Assembly (NCBI GenBank): GCA_020912385.1
Contig: CP087213.1
Location: 434,001-498,000 of the forward strand
Source of the DNA: Neofusicoccum parvum
Taxonomy: Eukaryota; Ascomycota; Dothideomycetes; Botryosphaeriales; Botryosphaeriaceae
Reading direction: 5' to 3'
DNA: 64,000 bases
Below are positions 21,618 through 32,628 of the stretch, piece by piece (within the stretch, counting starts at the first letter, position 1; every line of letters starts with the position of its first letter). The notes below the pieces were generated by a model that did not search any database, was not told the origin of the DNA, and saw only the letters and a list, made by a program, of their open reading frames with translations. The position numbers and the translations under genes are program-made.

Positions 21618-24600
21618 GTGCGAGCGGACACAATGGCTCCTCCCAGTTCCAACATGGTGCGCCTGCTGTCCCTGGCCTCGACGCTCCTGCCACTGCTCGG
21701 CCAGATTCCGTCCACGGCCGCGCAGGAATGGCCGGTCCAGGACACGGGTCTCACGGACGCCGTGCAGTGGGACCACTACAGCTTCATTGTGGACGGCAAG
21801 CGCGTCTTCGTCTTCGGCGGCGAGATGCACCCGTTCCGCCTCCCCGTGCCGGAGCTCTGGGAGGACATTGTGCAGAAGACCAAGGCCCTGGGCTTCAACA
21901 CCTTCTCCTTCTACACCAACTGGTTCTTCCACAATCCGCACCCCGGCACCGTCGACTTCGAGAACGCCGCGCACGACATTGGCCGCCTCCTCGAGTACGC
22001 CAAGGAGGCTGGGCTGTTCGTTGCCGTGCGGCCCGGACCGTACGTCAACGCCGAGCTGAACGCCGGTGGCTTCCCGCTGTGGGTCACCACCGGCGCCTAT
22101 GGCGAGCTGCGCGACGACAACTCCTCGTACACCGAGGCCTGGACCCCGTACCAGGATGAGATCGCGAAGATCGTCGCGCCGTACCAGATTTCCCGGAATG
22201 GCACTGTCATCAGCTACCAGCTCGAGAACGAGTACGGCGAGCAATGGCTCAACTCCGCCACGAAGACGCCGAACCAGCCCGCCATCAACTACATGACCGA
22301 GCTGGACGAGAACGCCCGCAGGAACGGCATTGAGGTTCCCACCACCCACAACAGCCCCAACTTGAACGACTTTTCCTGGTCAAAAGACCAGGACACCGTG
22401 GGTGCTGGTGGAAATGTGGATGTTCTGGGCCTGGACAATTACGTCAGTATATCTTTTCCTGGTGATCATGGCAGTAAACTGACCGTCAACAGCCTCTCTG
22501 CTGGTCCTGCGACCAGTCTGAGTGCACAGGCGTCTCCAATGACTACAACCTTGTCGAATACTACAGCTGGTTCCAGAGAAACACCCCGAGCGTGCCTTCC
22601 TTGATGCCTGAGTTCCAGGGCGGCCGGTACAACCCGCTCGATGGAGACTCGGGTCAGTGTCTCGAGGCCATGGGTCCGGAGTTCCGCAACATCTTTTACC
22701 GCCACAACATTGACCAGAAGGTCACGGCTATGGTTCTCTACACGCTCTATGGTGGAACCAACTGGGGTTGGATGGCTGCTCCTTTCATCGGAACCAGCTA
22801 CGACTATGCGGCACCGATTGCGGAAGACCGTACGCTGAGAGACAGCTGGTATGAGACGAAGAGCTTGGCTCTGTTTACCAGAGTTGCCGAGGACCTCCGT
22901 GAGGCCGACAGGCTTGGAAACAGCACCTCCTACAGCACCAATGTTGAGGTTACCGCTACGGAGCTCCGGAACAAGGGCACCGGCGCTGGCTTCTACGTTG
23001 CCAGGCACGCTGATTCCGTGACCGGAAAACCAGTTTCGTTCAAGCTGCACGTGGAGACGTCTCTCGGAAACTTGACTATTCCGCAGAAGGAGGGAGAGAT
23101 TGAGCTCAACGCTCGCGAGGCCAAGATCTTGCCGACTGACTTCCGTTTCTCGGGACAAAAGCTCATCTACTCCACCGCTGAGGTTTTCACCTATGTTGAG
23201 CTGGACGGTAAGCCGACCGTTGCTCTCTGGGTTCCTGATGGCGAAGGTGGAGAGTTCTTCCTCGAGGGCAAGGGCAACACTTCCGCGAAAGCCACCCCCA
23301 GTGACAACGTCACATTCCATCAAGACTCGCACGGTTTGATTGTGAACTTCGCAAACCAGAATGGCACCACTATCGTCGACACTGAGAGTGCTCGTTTCGT
23401 CCTTCTGGGCCGCACTGCCGCCTGGAAAACCTTCGCGCCGGTGCTGACCAGCGATCCCCATGCTCCCGTCGACGAAACCATTCTTGTCCAAGGCCCCCAC
23501 CTCGTTCGCACTGCCAGCATCGAGTCCGATACCCTCGCCCTGACCGGCGACAGCAGCGAGGAGGCCGTCATCGAAGTCTTCGCCTCCGCCTCCGTCAAGA
23601 GCATCACCTGGAACGGTGAGCCCTTGACCACCAGCGCCACTACCTACGGCAGCTTGACCGCCACCGTGTCCGGCCCCGCCGACTTCGCCCTCCCCTCTCT
23701 CTCCGACCTCACCTGGAAGACCGCTCCCGGCCTCCCGGAGATCGCTCCCAACTACACCCTCTCCCCGCGCGTTTGGAAGCTCGCCAACGACAGTACCACG
23801 CCCTCCCAATTCACCGACGCCACCAAGCCCTACCTCTACATCGACCAGTATGGCTTCCACGTGGGCTCGCATTTCTGGCGCGCCACCTTCACCGGCCCGG
23901 CCACCGGCCTCTTCCTGCACCTCCAAGGCGGCACCGGCTTCGGCTGGAGCGCCTACCTCAACGGTCACTTCCTTCACGCCGAAGCCGGCTCCTCCGAGCT
24001 CGAGGCCACCAACGCCACCATCGCCTTCACCAACACGACCCTCCTCCACCCGACCGGCGAAAACGTCCTCGTCATCCTCCAAGACAACTCCGGCCACGAG
24101 CAGCGCGCCGAAGCCCTCGAAGTCCGCGGCGTCCTGAACGCCACCCTCCTCGGCAGCGCCACCGGCTTCAAGCAATGGCACGTCGCGGGCACCGCCGGCG
24201 AAGCCGAATCCAAGACGCTCGACCCCGTGCGCGGCGTCTACAACGAGGGCGGCCTGTCGGGCGAGCGCCTGGGCCACCACCTCCCGGGCTTCGACGACAG
24301 CGCCTGGGCAACCGGTTCGCCCGCCGCCGGCTTCGAGGGCGCCACGGTGCGCTTCTACCGCGCCAAGGTCGCGCTCGACGTGCCGGCCGGCCACGACGCG
24401 GCGGTGCACTTCACGCTCGCCGCCGCGGGCAGCCAGAAGGTGCGCGTGCTGCTGTACGTCAACGGCTACCAGTTCGGCCGCTTCAGGCCCGAGGTCAGCA
24501 CCGCGACGGACTTCCCGGTGCCGCCCGGCGTGCTGGACTTTGCGGGCGAGAATGAGATTGCGTTGGCGGTGTGGGCGCAGGAGGAGGTGGGGGCGAAGGT

Positions 24601-24709
24601 GGAGTTGGGTTGGGAGCTGCAGGGGTTGGTGCGGAGTGGGCTGGATACGAGGTTTGATGGGGAGTATTTGAGGCCTGGATGGACGGAGGAGAGGTTGAAG
24701 TATGCTTAG
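21618..24709 (+). CDS. Secreted beta-galactosidase, glycoside hydrolase family 35, two exons
   Basis: Exons 21618-22442 and 22493-24709 give about 1,013 residues, the usual size of fungal GH35 enzymes. In-frame Met codons at 21633 and 21654 could also start translation; the last begins the cleanest signal peptide (MVRLLSLASTLLPLLGQ). The catalytic domain shows FGGEMHPFR, GPYVNAELNAGG, the acid/base Glu in YQLENEYGE (Glu205 from the first Met) and the nucleophile Glu in LMPEFQGG (about Glu315). GGTNWGWMAAPFIGTSYDYAAPI is characteristic of the family. Beta-sandwich domains follow, with many N-glycosylation sites. The enzyme removes terminal beta-galactosyl residues from plant polysaccharides or lactose outside the cell. 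The 50-nt intron restores PLCWSCDQSEC. No defects seen. Confidence 0.95.
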
Positions 24710-25004
24710 GCCTGCTTCTGTGCGTTCTCAGTAGAAACAAGTGGCGGAGGGCGCTGAAGGATGGAGGAGAGTTAATTTAGCCACATATCAAAAGAAAAGC
24801 AGAATACTTGGAACCAGGAAGAAATGTTTATTATCTGAAAATGTATTATACAAGATAAACCTCATGCTCCATGTAGTGTCCAAAGACAGGGCTAAGATGC
24901 TTGATCAGAACATGTGGCCCATGAAGGGAAAAACCAACCCGTTCATATCGATTTGTTTTACAGAAATGTATTCCTACCTTTGCAAAATAAATAAGGCACT
25001 CCAA
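24710..25004. other. Convergent spacer downstream of the NLR-like gene
   Basis: AT-rich, nearly 300 bp. I looked here for missing ankyrin repeats of the NLR-like gene in all minus-strand frames and saw none. Confidence 0.4.
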
Positions 25005-28000
25005 TTATACTGAAATTATGGCCATGGGAAATATCTTCGTGATAGGAAAGATGACTTCGAGCGCGTAAAAGTTGAGGAAACGGCACGCACCATTCCGGAG
25101 GAGTAGTTTTGTCATGTTCACATCTCTTATAATGACTGAAAAATGCAATGGAGTACCCTCATAGATGTCAGGCATCCTTGTTAGAGACTCATTGGATCGA
25201 GCTTCAATGTTTGCTCCTGCTGCCAAGAGGGTCTCCGCTGCGGCAATATTTCCATAGGCTACGGCTACATGTAAGGGCGTGAAGGATTTGACCGCTGGAG
25301 GTGTTGCTTGGGACCCAGAGTTTATTAGAAGGGACACAATTTCGGCATTTCCCCATTGGCTCGCCAGGTGGATCGGCGAACAACTGGGATTTTTGATGTC
25401 ATACTGCACCACGGCTCCGGTCTCAATCAGCTGGCGAATGAGTTCTTCATGTCCACCAGTTATGGCACATGCCAATGGAGTCACTCCTCTTTCGGTTCTC
25501 GTCTCCAAAGTTGAGTCATCTAGGAACAATCTTTGCTGCATTGAGACCCCCAGCAACCCACACAGAGCAAGGAGATGAACGAGTCTCGAACCGTAGAGCG
25601 GCCAAGCGAGAGCTGGGTAAGGATAATCAGAGATCGTACCATGGAAACGTGATTGGCTGTGGAAAGCGTTGAACCATGCTTGCAGTGGAGAGCCAATAAC
25701 CCCGCAGAGGGGTCTCCAGCGTTGAATGACAAGCTGGTCGTTCGGCCACTGGAACAATTTTAGAAGGTCGATGTTGAGATCTTCTTCACCGATGCCTTCA
25801 TGATGAGCACTGACGGCATGAAATATCCAATAGCGCCATGCATAGCCAATGAAAGGAAATTTGAATTCCATCTTGTCCACCGGATCGGATGGTGTGCGGA
25901 TTTCGTCGTAGCCGAAGTCACAGTTCCGCAGGCTGTATAAAACGTTCTCAATTTCTGCCATGAAGAGGTACCTGAGGCAGCGTCTTGAAATCTCGAAGTG
26001 TCCAAATTGCCCGGCTTCCATAGTAGAATTACCCGAAAGCATTTGCAGTCCGCTGCTATTTCGCAGAAAGTCCAAGACAGATTGGTGGATGAACTCAGCT
26101 CTGCCAGTCTCGAATGTGCCTTTCAACTGAATTAGTCCTTTGGAAAGATTCTTGATTTTCGTCCTGAGGTTTTTCTTGGTGATGAACTCGTCGGAGTTCG
26201 TGTAGTCGTAGATAGACCTATAGGTCATTTCCCGGTCAAGAGCTAGAGCGTGCTGAAGTTCCTGGGGCGAGAGAGGCCTGGCAGAAAGCAGGATCCACTG
26301 AAAGAGCTTGCATCTCTGTTGTATTTCATGTTTTGGAGTCAGCTCGTCTTCAGCTTCAAGCAACGCCTTGTATAGAAGGTCTAGGCTCCTCGGCACCCGG
26401 TCCATGTGTTTCAAGGAAACCTTGAAGGAATCGCCTCTTTCCCTAGTGCGGATAATGGCGTCGGTTACTATCGAAGTCCACTGGAAAACACCCTCGGATC
26501 TTCTCAGCACTTCCATTTTGATACTACTCTTTTCCGCGTCATTGAATAGGTCCAGAGCATCGATCTGAGTTCTGAGAACACTCGCTATGTCTGGCCCGTT
26601 GAGATCTTCCATGACTAGGGTCATCCCACTGTTAAGAGCAATGTCTGGGTAGTGTCTGCAAGACACGCATGCGCGTAGTTGGCAAGCAGGGTCCGACGAT
26701 GAACTGATCAGTCCCTCCAAGTCTTTGAAGATCTTCTTGGCCTGAGCCTCGCCAGCCTCGTCCAGAGCATCTACGAAAATGGTGATTGGAATCCGTTTGC
26801 AGGCTTTCGGCAAGCCGTCCAGAAGACACTGACGGATCTCGCCCTCCATCCAAGACCATTTTGCATCTTGTGTTGATTCTCCTGCATCTCTGATGTATTT
26901 TTCATACCTCTCGGTCAAGCTTGAGAAGCTTTTCGAGGAATAAGGGTATATCTGGTGCAGAAGGGAGCGATAGAGGCCAAGGACGGACTTCTGGATGGCC
27001 AATCCTTGACCATGGATGAAATATGACGCGACCACTTCGTCCGAATTTGCCACGGATTTCATATGCATCAAAGAATGTTTCATGGCCATCGACTTGCCAG
27101 ATCCTGGTTTTCCGCGGATCCAAAGAAATCCTTTAGGGGTTTCAAACCATTGCATGAAGAATTCATGCTTGATGAGCCAGTTGCAAGTACCTTTTGCTGG
27201 TTCAAGAGAATCCATGCGTTGATGCTGCTCTCGAAACCCAAGGGACCTGAAGCATTCTAGAGAAGACGGTTAATTCTAACCTCGACATCTGGATCCTTTG
27301 TACTAACCTTCTTCAACTTTGGACAGTGTAACCTTCAAAGCTGGCACAATTAGTTCGTTTTCGTCGCGCAAGATGTGCTATGTGCTTACCTGCACGGGAA
27401 TGACTGATTTGTCGCAGATATCCGGTAACAGTGCTGTAAGCCTCCTCATAGGAACTTGAAAGCTTGGCTAAGTCACTATGGCTGCAATCGATTGGATGGA
27501 TACGGTGGCCTTGGGCGTCATCGAGTCGACCGTGTGTTGCTGAGAAAGGATCTACCAAGATTGCTGGTGGTCCCGACATGAACCAGATACCGTTGTCCTA
27601 TACAAATTAGATCGGATCCACTAGTCAAAACACAGAACGCTTACATTCTTCCTTGCTGTTGGGGACTCCTGAGTCTCGTAGAAGCTCAAGATCTCACAGT
27701 TCAGGTCTTCCAAGGCAGCAGAGAACTGTTGCGCTTGTGTACGCAATACGGGTGAATTCTGCCCTAAGGTGTGTAGGAAGCCGCGGTTGGCCTGGTTACC
27801 AACCATTGGTATCAGAGAGCTGATGTCCATCCCTTGACTGGGCACTCCGAAGAAGATGATTCCCTTGATTGCTTTGAATGTCATCCTATCGGTATCGGTA
27901 TGGCCCGTTCGCACAAGATTGATGGCCTCCTTGATGACGATTCCACCAAGGCTGTGGCCCAGGAGTATTAGAGGCTTCTCTGGACGCGGCCGTGCCTCTC

Positions 28001-28590
28001 TAACTGCATTTCGGAACTTTGTTCCAATGTCCAACAAGTTTTGGATGGACCTGCTTCCCTCTAGTTTGGAGTCATATCCATAGACAATGACTCGGTATTC
28101 CAAGAGGTCTCGAGGTAGGTCGTCTCGCAGCCACATGTACGGGCTGTTTTTCTTCTTGAATGAACCAAAAGCATGGCCATTGAGTCCAGATATGGCTATT
28201 AGGCTGTAGAGGATAATATCAGCAAAGACCTGTACGATTTCAGGACTGCCTTTCGCCGTCTTACTCAAATTTCCACCTCTCCGCAGGCGGGCAGTACAGG
28301 GTAGTGCAACCAAAGAAGTGCGTGTCGAAAAGCAAGGTAACTCGCTCAGATACCTCGAAACTCCATTCAGTAGTTGCGCGGTAGTTTGATAGCTGCTTTG
28401 GAATCTCTGCGAAAGTCAATGTCGCTACTAGTTCGTGAGGCCGAGCTTGATCATGTGCGAAAGATCTGAGCCGGATTGCGGATGCATCTTCCAGGATCAG
28501 AGCCCGCTGAACAAGCCACTGGATCGTCTGTTCAGATGATTCAGCCGGAATGCCCCTCACTCGAAACGTTGTGTGGCCTGACGATGCCAT
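25005..28590 (-). CDS. NLR-like protein: alpha/beta hydrolase (SesB-type), NACHT ATPase, ankyrin repeats; five exons
   Basis: Exons (complement): 28590-28265, 28203-27645, 27597-27390, 27340-27308 (33 nt) and 27256-25005; total 1,125 residues in frame. Residues 1-108 form an alpha/beta segment of unknown type. Residues 110-330 are a lipase-like alpha/beta hydrolase with the nucleophile elbow GHSLGG (Ser193). The NACHT domain starts near 395, with P-loop GKPGSGKS (424-431) and a Walker-B-like FVDALDEA. Four ankyrin repeats (SPIHLASQWGNAEIVSLL, TPLHVAVAYGNIAAAETLL and others) occupy the last 150 residues. Fungal proteins of this plan are implicated in heterokaryon incompatibility and innate-immune-like recognition, with repeats sensing ligands and the hydrolase acting as effector. 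The last repeat ends abruptly in a hydrophobic non-ankyrin tail, suggesting a 3' truncation. The gene plan is firm; ligand and output are unknown. Confidence 0.87.
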
Positions 28591-29978
28591 AGTGCATTTC
28601 TCGACGAGAGAAAATGGGGGAAGAGGCAGCAGCGGTGCACAAGGCTGGGAGGTGGTGCATATATCTTGCGTCCTGTCAGCAGCAGCTAGGTATTACAAGG
28701 CTGCAAATGTTTGACTAATAAGAGATGCAGCATTCACGCTTCATTGCTGGGCGAACATGAGCTGACAGTGGGGGCCCCATGCGCTCAGCCTAGCGATCAC
28801 GCTCTGCGCAACTCATTGCACCTTACATGAACGTAATAAGAACAGGAAATGCGGCATCAGCAGACTTTCCACAGGCCAAGGAAGATAAGATGGCCGAAAT
28901 TTTCACTACACATAACATCCACTATTCAGCTTCTTTGATATCGTATGCCTCCGTTCCTCTCGAAACAAATTTTTACCTGCGCGGGAGCGAGATACAACCG
29001 CTTGTTATTTCAGTTTTCTCCCAACTTCTAAATTCTCTAAATACTTGTAGATATGCAACGGTCAATATGGGAATGCGTGACGTTGGCGAATGTTACATGT
29101 AAGTTCGAGCGTTCGGGGCGATCTGTACCGCGTCAATAAGCAGGGGCTTATTGATGGTATGTACGCGCAGGCAAGATATCGGTCACCAGACAGTAGCTTT
29201 CCGGATTGCTGAGTCCAATTTTGTGAGGTAAATTTCAAGGCTGGGAGAGAGTATAGAGAACTGTGCATCTGATTTCCGAGCAGATCCCATGCGACAGATC
29301 AATTCGAACGGGCTGATACATGTGCAGCTTGGATAGTTCAGATTTGACTCTTTGCTAATCAAAAGCGCACCCGTTGAGATATACGGAACACGGCATTGCA
29401 AGAAGTTTGTTGGTTGATCTCAGCCGCACTGCTATGCAGGGCGCAATACAGGGGGTGCTGCGGCTGAAGGCTAGCGTGATCAGCTATCCATGAGCTGGGC
29501 TGAGCCGTACACTAGCGTAGCATCCATCCGGGTGGCTTTCACACAGAATCTTAAGGACTTTTGCGTGCGAACAAATGCCTCAAATCCTCAAATCCGAAGC
29601 AAGTTGTCTTAAAATACATGGCGTGCTTCCTTCGTGCCAGCCGTTAACCACGCCATTCCTCTATATGTCCTGCCTGTCTGTTCGCAAGTATGTGGCCCCC
29701 GCCCGGACAGCGTTCGCTATTAGCCAATCCGTTTCGAGATAGCTCATGCTCTCCACGCTAACAATAGGATCTGCGGTAACCTGCATTTAAAGCGCGGGGT
29801 CAGCCCATACCCTGGTACATCAGCTTTGCACCTCGAGACGTCTTGCTGCCAAGCCCCCAAATGACACTCGCACGACCAAGTATAAGATTACACGACCACA
29901 TCATTTTGGACTCCATTTTGTAGCTTGTCTAATTATATCACTCGCTGGCTACACTATTCTTTTTCAGACCACCACACA
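28591..29978. other. Divergent intergenic region, no gene seen
   Basis: About 1.4 kb upstream of the NLR-like gene. No coding frame or clear repeat structure found. Confidence 0.35.
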
Positions 29979-30326
29979 ATGACTCATAACACTCGGCCCT
30001 TAAACGAAACTCTGTCGAACCCTCCTATCCGACTCAAAGACCTGAGCGCGGTGCACCTGCAAGATTGGGGCATCCGAGATTTCTGGCTGTACAATGCAGA
30101 GGCCGAAGATCCAAGTTTTACGTGCATCAACAGCAGCGAGGAGGAAAAGACGGTTCTTCACAAAAAAGGAGAGCAGACGTTGATGTTGTTACGGCGCAGC
30201 CTCCACAGGTTGAGGAAGTTGGGAATTAGCCCCGCAGGAAACGACAGAAGTCGGAATCCTAAGGAACCGAGGTCACGTGATCCCTACGATCAGTGGACCC
30301 ACCCGCTCATCCGCCAAGACAAATGA
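29979..30326 (+). CDS. Small hypothetical protein (115 aa)
   Basis: The frame starts at the ATG at 29979 and encodes 115 residues beginning MTHNTRPLNETL. The composition is charged, with a basic C-terminal half (LRRSLHRLRKLG). No signal, membrane segment or known domain is visible. A TTTAAA sequence lies about 190 bp upstream. It could be a genuine small gene, a remnant of the neighbouring CorA-like gene's missing 5' end, or chance. I cannot choose between these. Confidence 0.3.
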   Translation: MTHNTRPLNETLSNPPIRLKDLSAVHLQDWGIRDFWLYNAEAEDPSFTCINSSEEEKTVLHKKGEQTLMLLRRSLHRLRKLGISPAGNDRSRNPKEPRSRDPYDQWTHPLIRQDK

Positions 30327-30340
30327 GCGGAGAGGACCTC

Positions 30341-30615
30341 TGAGCGCTGCTGCTCAAATGCCCCACAAGGCTCAGAGAGGACAACGCTTGAGCATAGTAC
30401 ACCTACTGAGCATATAGATTGTAGACACTTTCCTACAGTATATAAACCACACTCCTTAGATAGCTTTGACCTTCGTGGTCAACTTCAATAATCAATCTAC
30501 ACCATTGATTAGTAACACGGCCTTCGCACGCAGTGCTCAGTCACGTGTATTCGTTCACACTTGTTCTCTCCCCCTACCTTGTACCCACTCAAGGTAAACC
30601 CTACACGGCTTACCA
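30341..30615. repeat. Possible solo LTR of a retrotransposon
   Basis: About 275 bp beginning TG and ending CA, bordered by similar pentamers (ACCTC at 30336-30340, CCCTC at 30616-30620). It contains a TATATAAA-like box near 30439 and the ATCAATCTACACCATTGATT type palindromic stretch often seen in ascomycete Copia-like LTRs. No internal gag-pol domain is present. One of five bases differs between the putative target duplications and the termini are not inverted, so the boundaries are uncertain. Confidence 0.35.
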
Positions 30616-30704
30616 CCCTCTTTAGTGTTTGATCCTCAGAGGCAGAGGCCCGCCGTTACAGATGTGAGTCGTCGAAGCTGGTTCCTCCCCGGCAAGAGCG
30701 CTGA

Positions 30705-32148
30705 CCAAGCTCCAGCATTTGCCCCACACATGATATCAAGGCCAATATTTTGCCTGACAGATGGACTGGTCTCATCAACGCCTTCGTCGATGTACGGTGG
30801 TTCTTCCACAAAAACCACAAATGCACGCCGATATTCTTCGATGGCCACAACAACAACCCATGGAGAAACGACGACCTTCTTTTCCAATTCCCTTATTTCC
30901 AACATATCAACCACGGAGGGCCCTGCAAGGACAGTTTCGAGGTCGGGGAGTCGTGGTGTTTCAACGACTGCAGCCGCCAAGGAAGCGTTTCTGGAGAACT
31001 GGACTTCAAGGCACGGATCAAGACGGCCTTTTCGTTCAAAAGGAAACCAAGAGTAGCGGACGAAGCATCCAAGCCAACGAAACTGTGCTTTGTGAAGAAA
31101 TCCATGACTGTGAGTCTCCGCGCACTCCCACCAAGAGCGCAAATCACTGAAACGCGCAGGTCTGCGTGTTGCCGGATTTTCCGGACGAAAACAAGAGGCT
31201 ACGGCCATCAGAACAGCCCAGGTCAGGCCTGCGGGGGTGGACCGCACTGTTCATTGCCCCGAAAGAGATAATCACCGATCACGCAGGAAAGAACGTCGAC
31301 GACGCGTTTCTCGACACAGACATTCTCCACGGGAACGCATCCGGGGACTCTTATCTGTCGCAGAAGCCCGTTGAATGGCAGGTTTGCCCCGCAAACCGCA
31401 ACGCCGACTTCATCCAAACGTTCCTGATCGAGGTCGGGTTTCGGAAGATATCAAGCCTGTGGAACGACAACATGGTGGCCGTCGACGACGCGTGTCGGGA
31501 CTTCCACAACAAGGTTCTCGCAAAGGTCCACTCGAATACCGACCGATCTCTGTACTGGAGGAGAGGGGTGGACGAAGATCTGCTCAATGCGTACAAGTTG
31601 CAGAAGAGGCTCGAGACGCTTCAGAAAAATTTGCACAACGTGGTTGACGAGAAGCAAGGCATATGGCCAAGCTTTCGCAAGGCAAGGCCTCGGGTAAGGA
31701 TGGGTAAACTCGAAACAAAGAGGGACAAGACGGAAGAGGAAACAGCGGAGTACTACAAGTTGAGGTTCCTGCTGTTTTATTGTGCAGACCGGTATGCGGA
31801 CCGGCTCTCCGGCAACATAGCAAGAATAGAGGAGAAGTTGGAGGAGTTGCGTGCCTTACGAGAGCTGGTAAGTTTCTTCTCCGGCTGCACCCAATGCCAC
31901 CAAGACATGTTTAACACTTGGAATAGCTCGTCGAGCTCTCGCAAACCAAAGCATCCTTATACGCTAACGACCTCGGAGATAACGTTATGTATCTTACCTA
32001 CTTCAGCATCCTCTTCCTTCCTCTCGGCTTCTGTACATCACTGTGGTCCATGAATCACGAACTGCCGTTTTCTGCATTTGTACCCACAATCTGTACCATA
32101 TCAGTCGCAACGGTGGTGTTTCTCGCATATCTTATACGCAACATGTAG
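30705..32148 (+). pseudogene. CorA-like two-TM magnesium/cobalt transporter-family protein, 5' end missing or unresolved
   Basis: Exons 30705/30717-31109, 31160-31867 and 31927-32148 join in frame for about 440 residues. The C-terminus has the CorA-superfamily plan: a long coiled-coil region (EEKLEELRALREL), then TM1 (YLTYFSILFLPLGFCTSLW), the loop SMN in place of the GMN signature, and TM2 (FVPTICTISVATVVFLAYLI). The intron at 31868 (GTAAGT) is needed to reach both TM segments. In the first exon no in-frame Met precedes residue 100, and a stop lies at 30702-30704. A possible splice (GTGAGT donor at 30664) leads to another Met-less frame. The upstream LTR-like sequence may have removed or displaced the start. 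The gene could also have a distant first exon, in which case it would be intact. Confidence 0.65.
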
Positions 32149-32628
32149 CATTCAACCACATGCGCGAATGCGGAGTCTTATTAGCGATCGATTGCAATTA
32201 GTTTTATTTCGATTGTACAATCCTCGTATAGCAACGGCTAGCGTTGTCAGTTTCAGAAGATTTCTCCCCATATTCCAGAGCTCCTCTCATCAATTCTGAG
32301 TATTTTTTTCACTTTCCTCGTCCTCGGCCGTCTTCCGAGTCTTTCGTAGGAGGGATTCGAAGACAACTCCGGTCTCCATCCGCACCTATACTTAACTTCG
32401 CCCAAGGCGCGTGGACTCTCGAGCTTGCCAGGCCCCGTCGAGAAGGGGCGCTGGAATCCCCGACTCACGGGCTCAACGTGGCCGTGTTCGTTCTCGAAGC
32501 CAAAGTTGCAGCAAAGACTGCCCGAAGCGTGCCGTACGTGGCCGTCGCCCACATCAGAACGTCTCCGACTCGCAACGCCCTTCGACGCATCCATCAAAAA
32601 AGTCCATCCAACCGACCAGACCCCCCTC
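32149..32628. other. Convergent spacer, no gene seen
   Basis: About 480 bp between the CorA-like stop and the stop of the four-TM gene. It probably contains the two 3' UTRs. Confidence 0.4.

Noticed and set aside
21576..22349. 257-codon minus-strand frame opposite beta-galactosidase exon 1
   Set aside because: Antisense shadow of the GH35 coding strand.
22466..24409. 647-codon minus-strand open frame opposite the beta-galactosidase
   Set aside because: It is the mirror of a GC-rich, C-ending codon bias in the GH35 gene; composition is Gly/Val/Glu-rich with no domain.
28780..29490. Partly similar short segments with GCGTGATC flanking this spacer
   Set aside because: Similarity is limited to a few short words and no terminal repeats or duplication could be defined.
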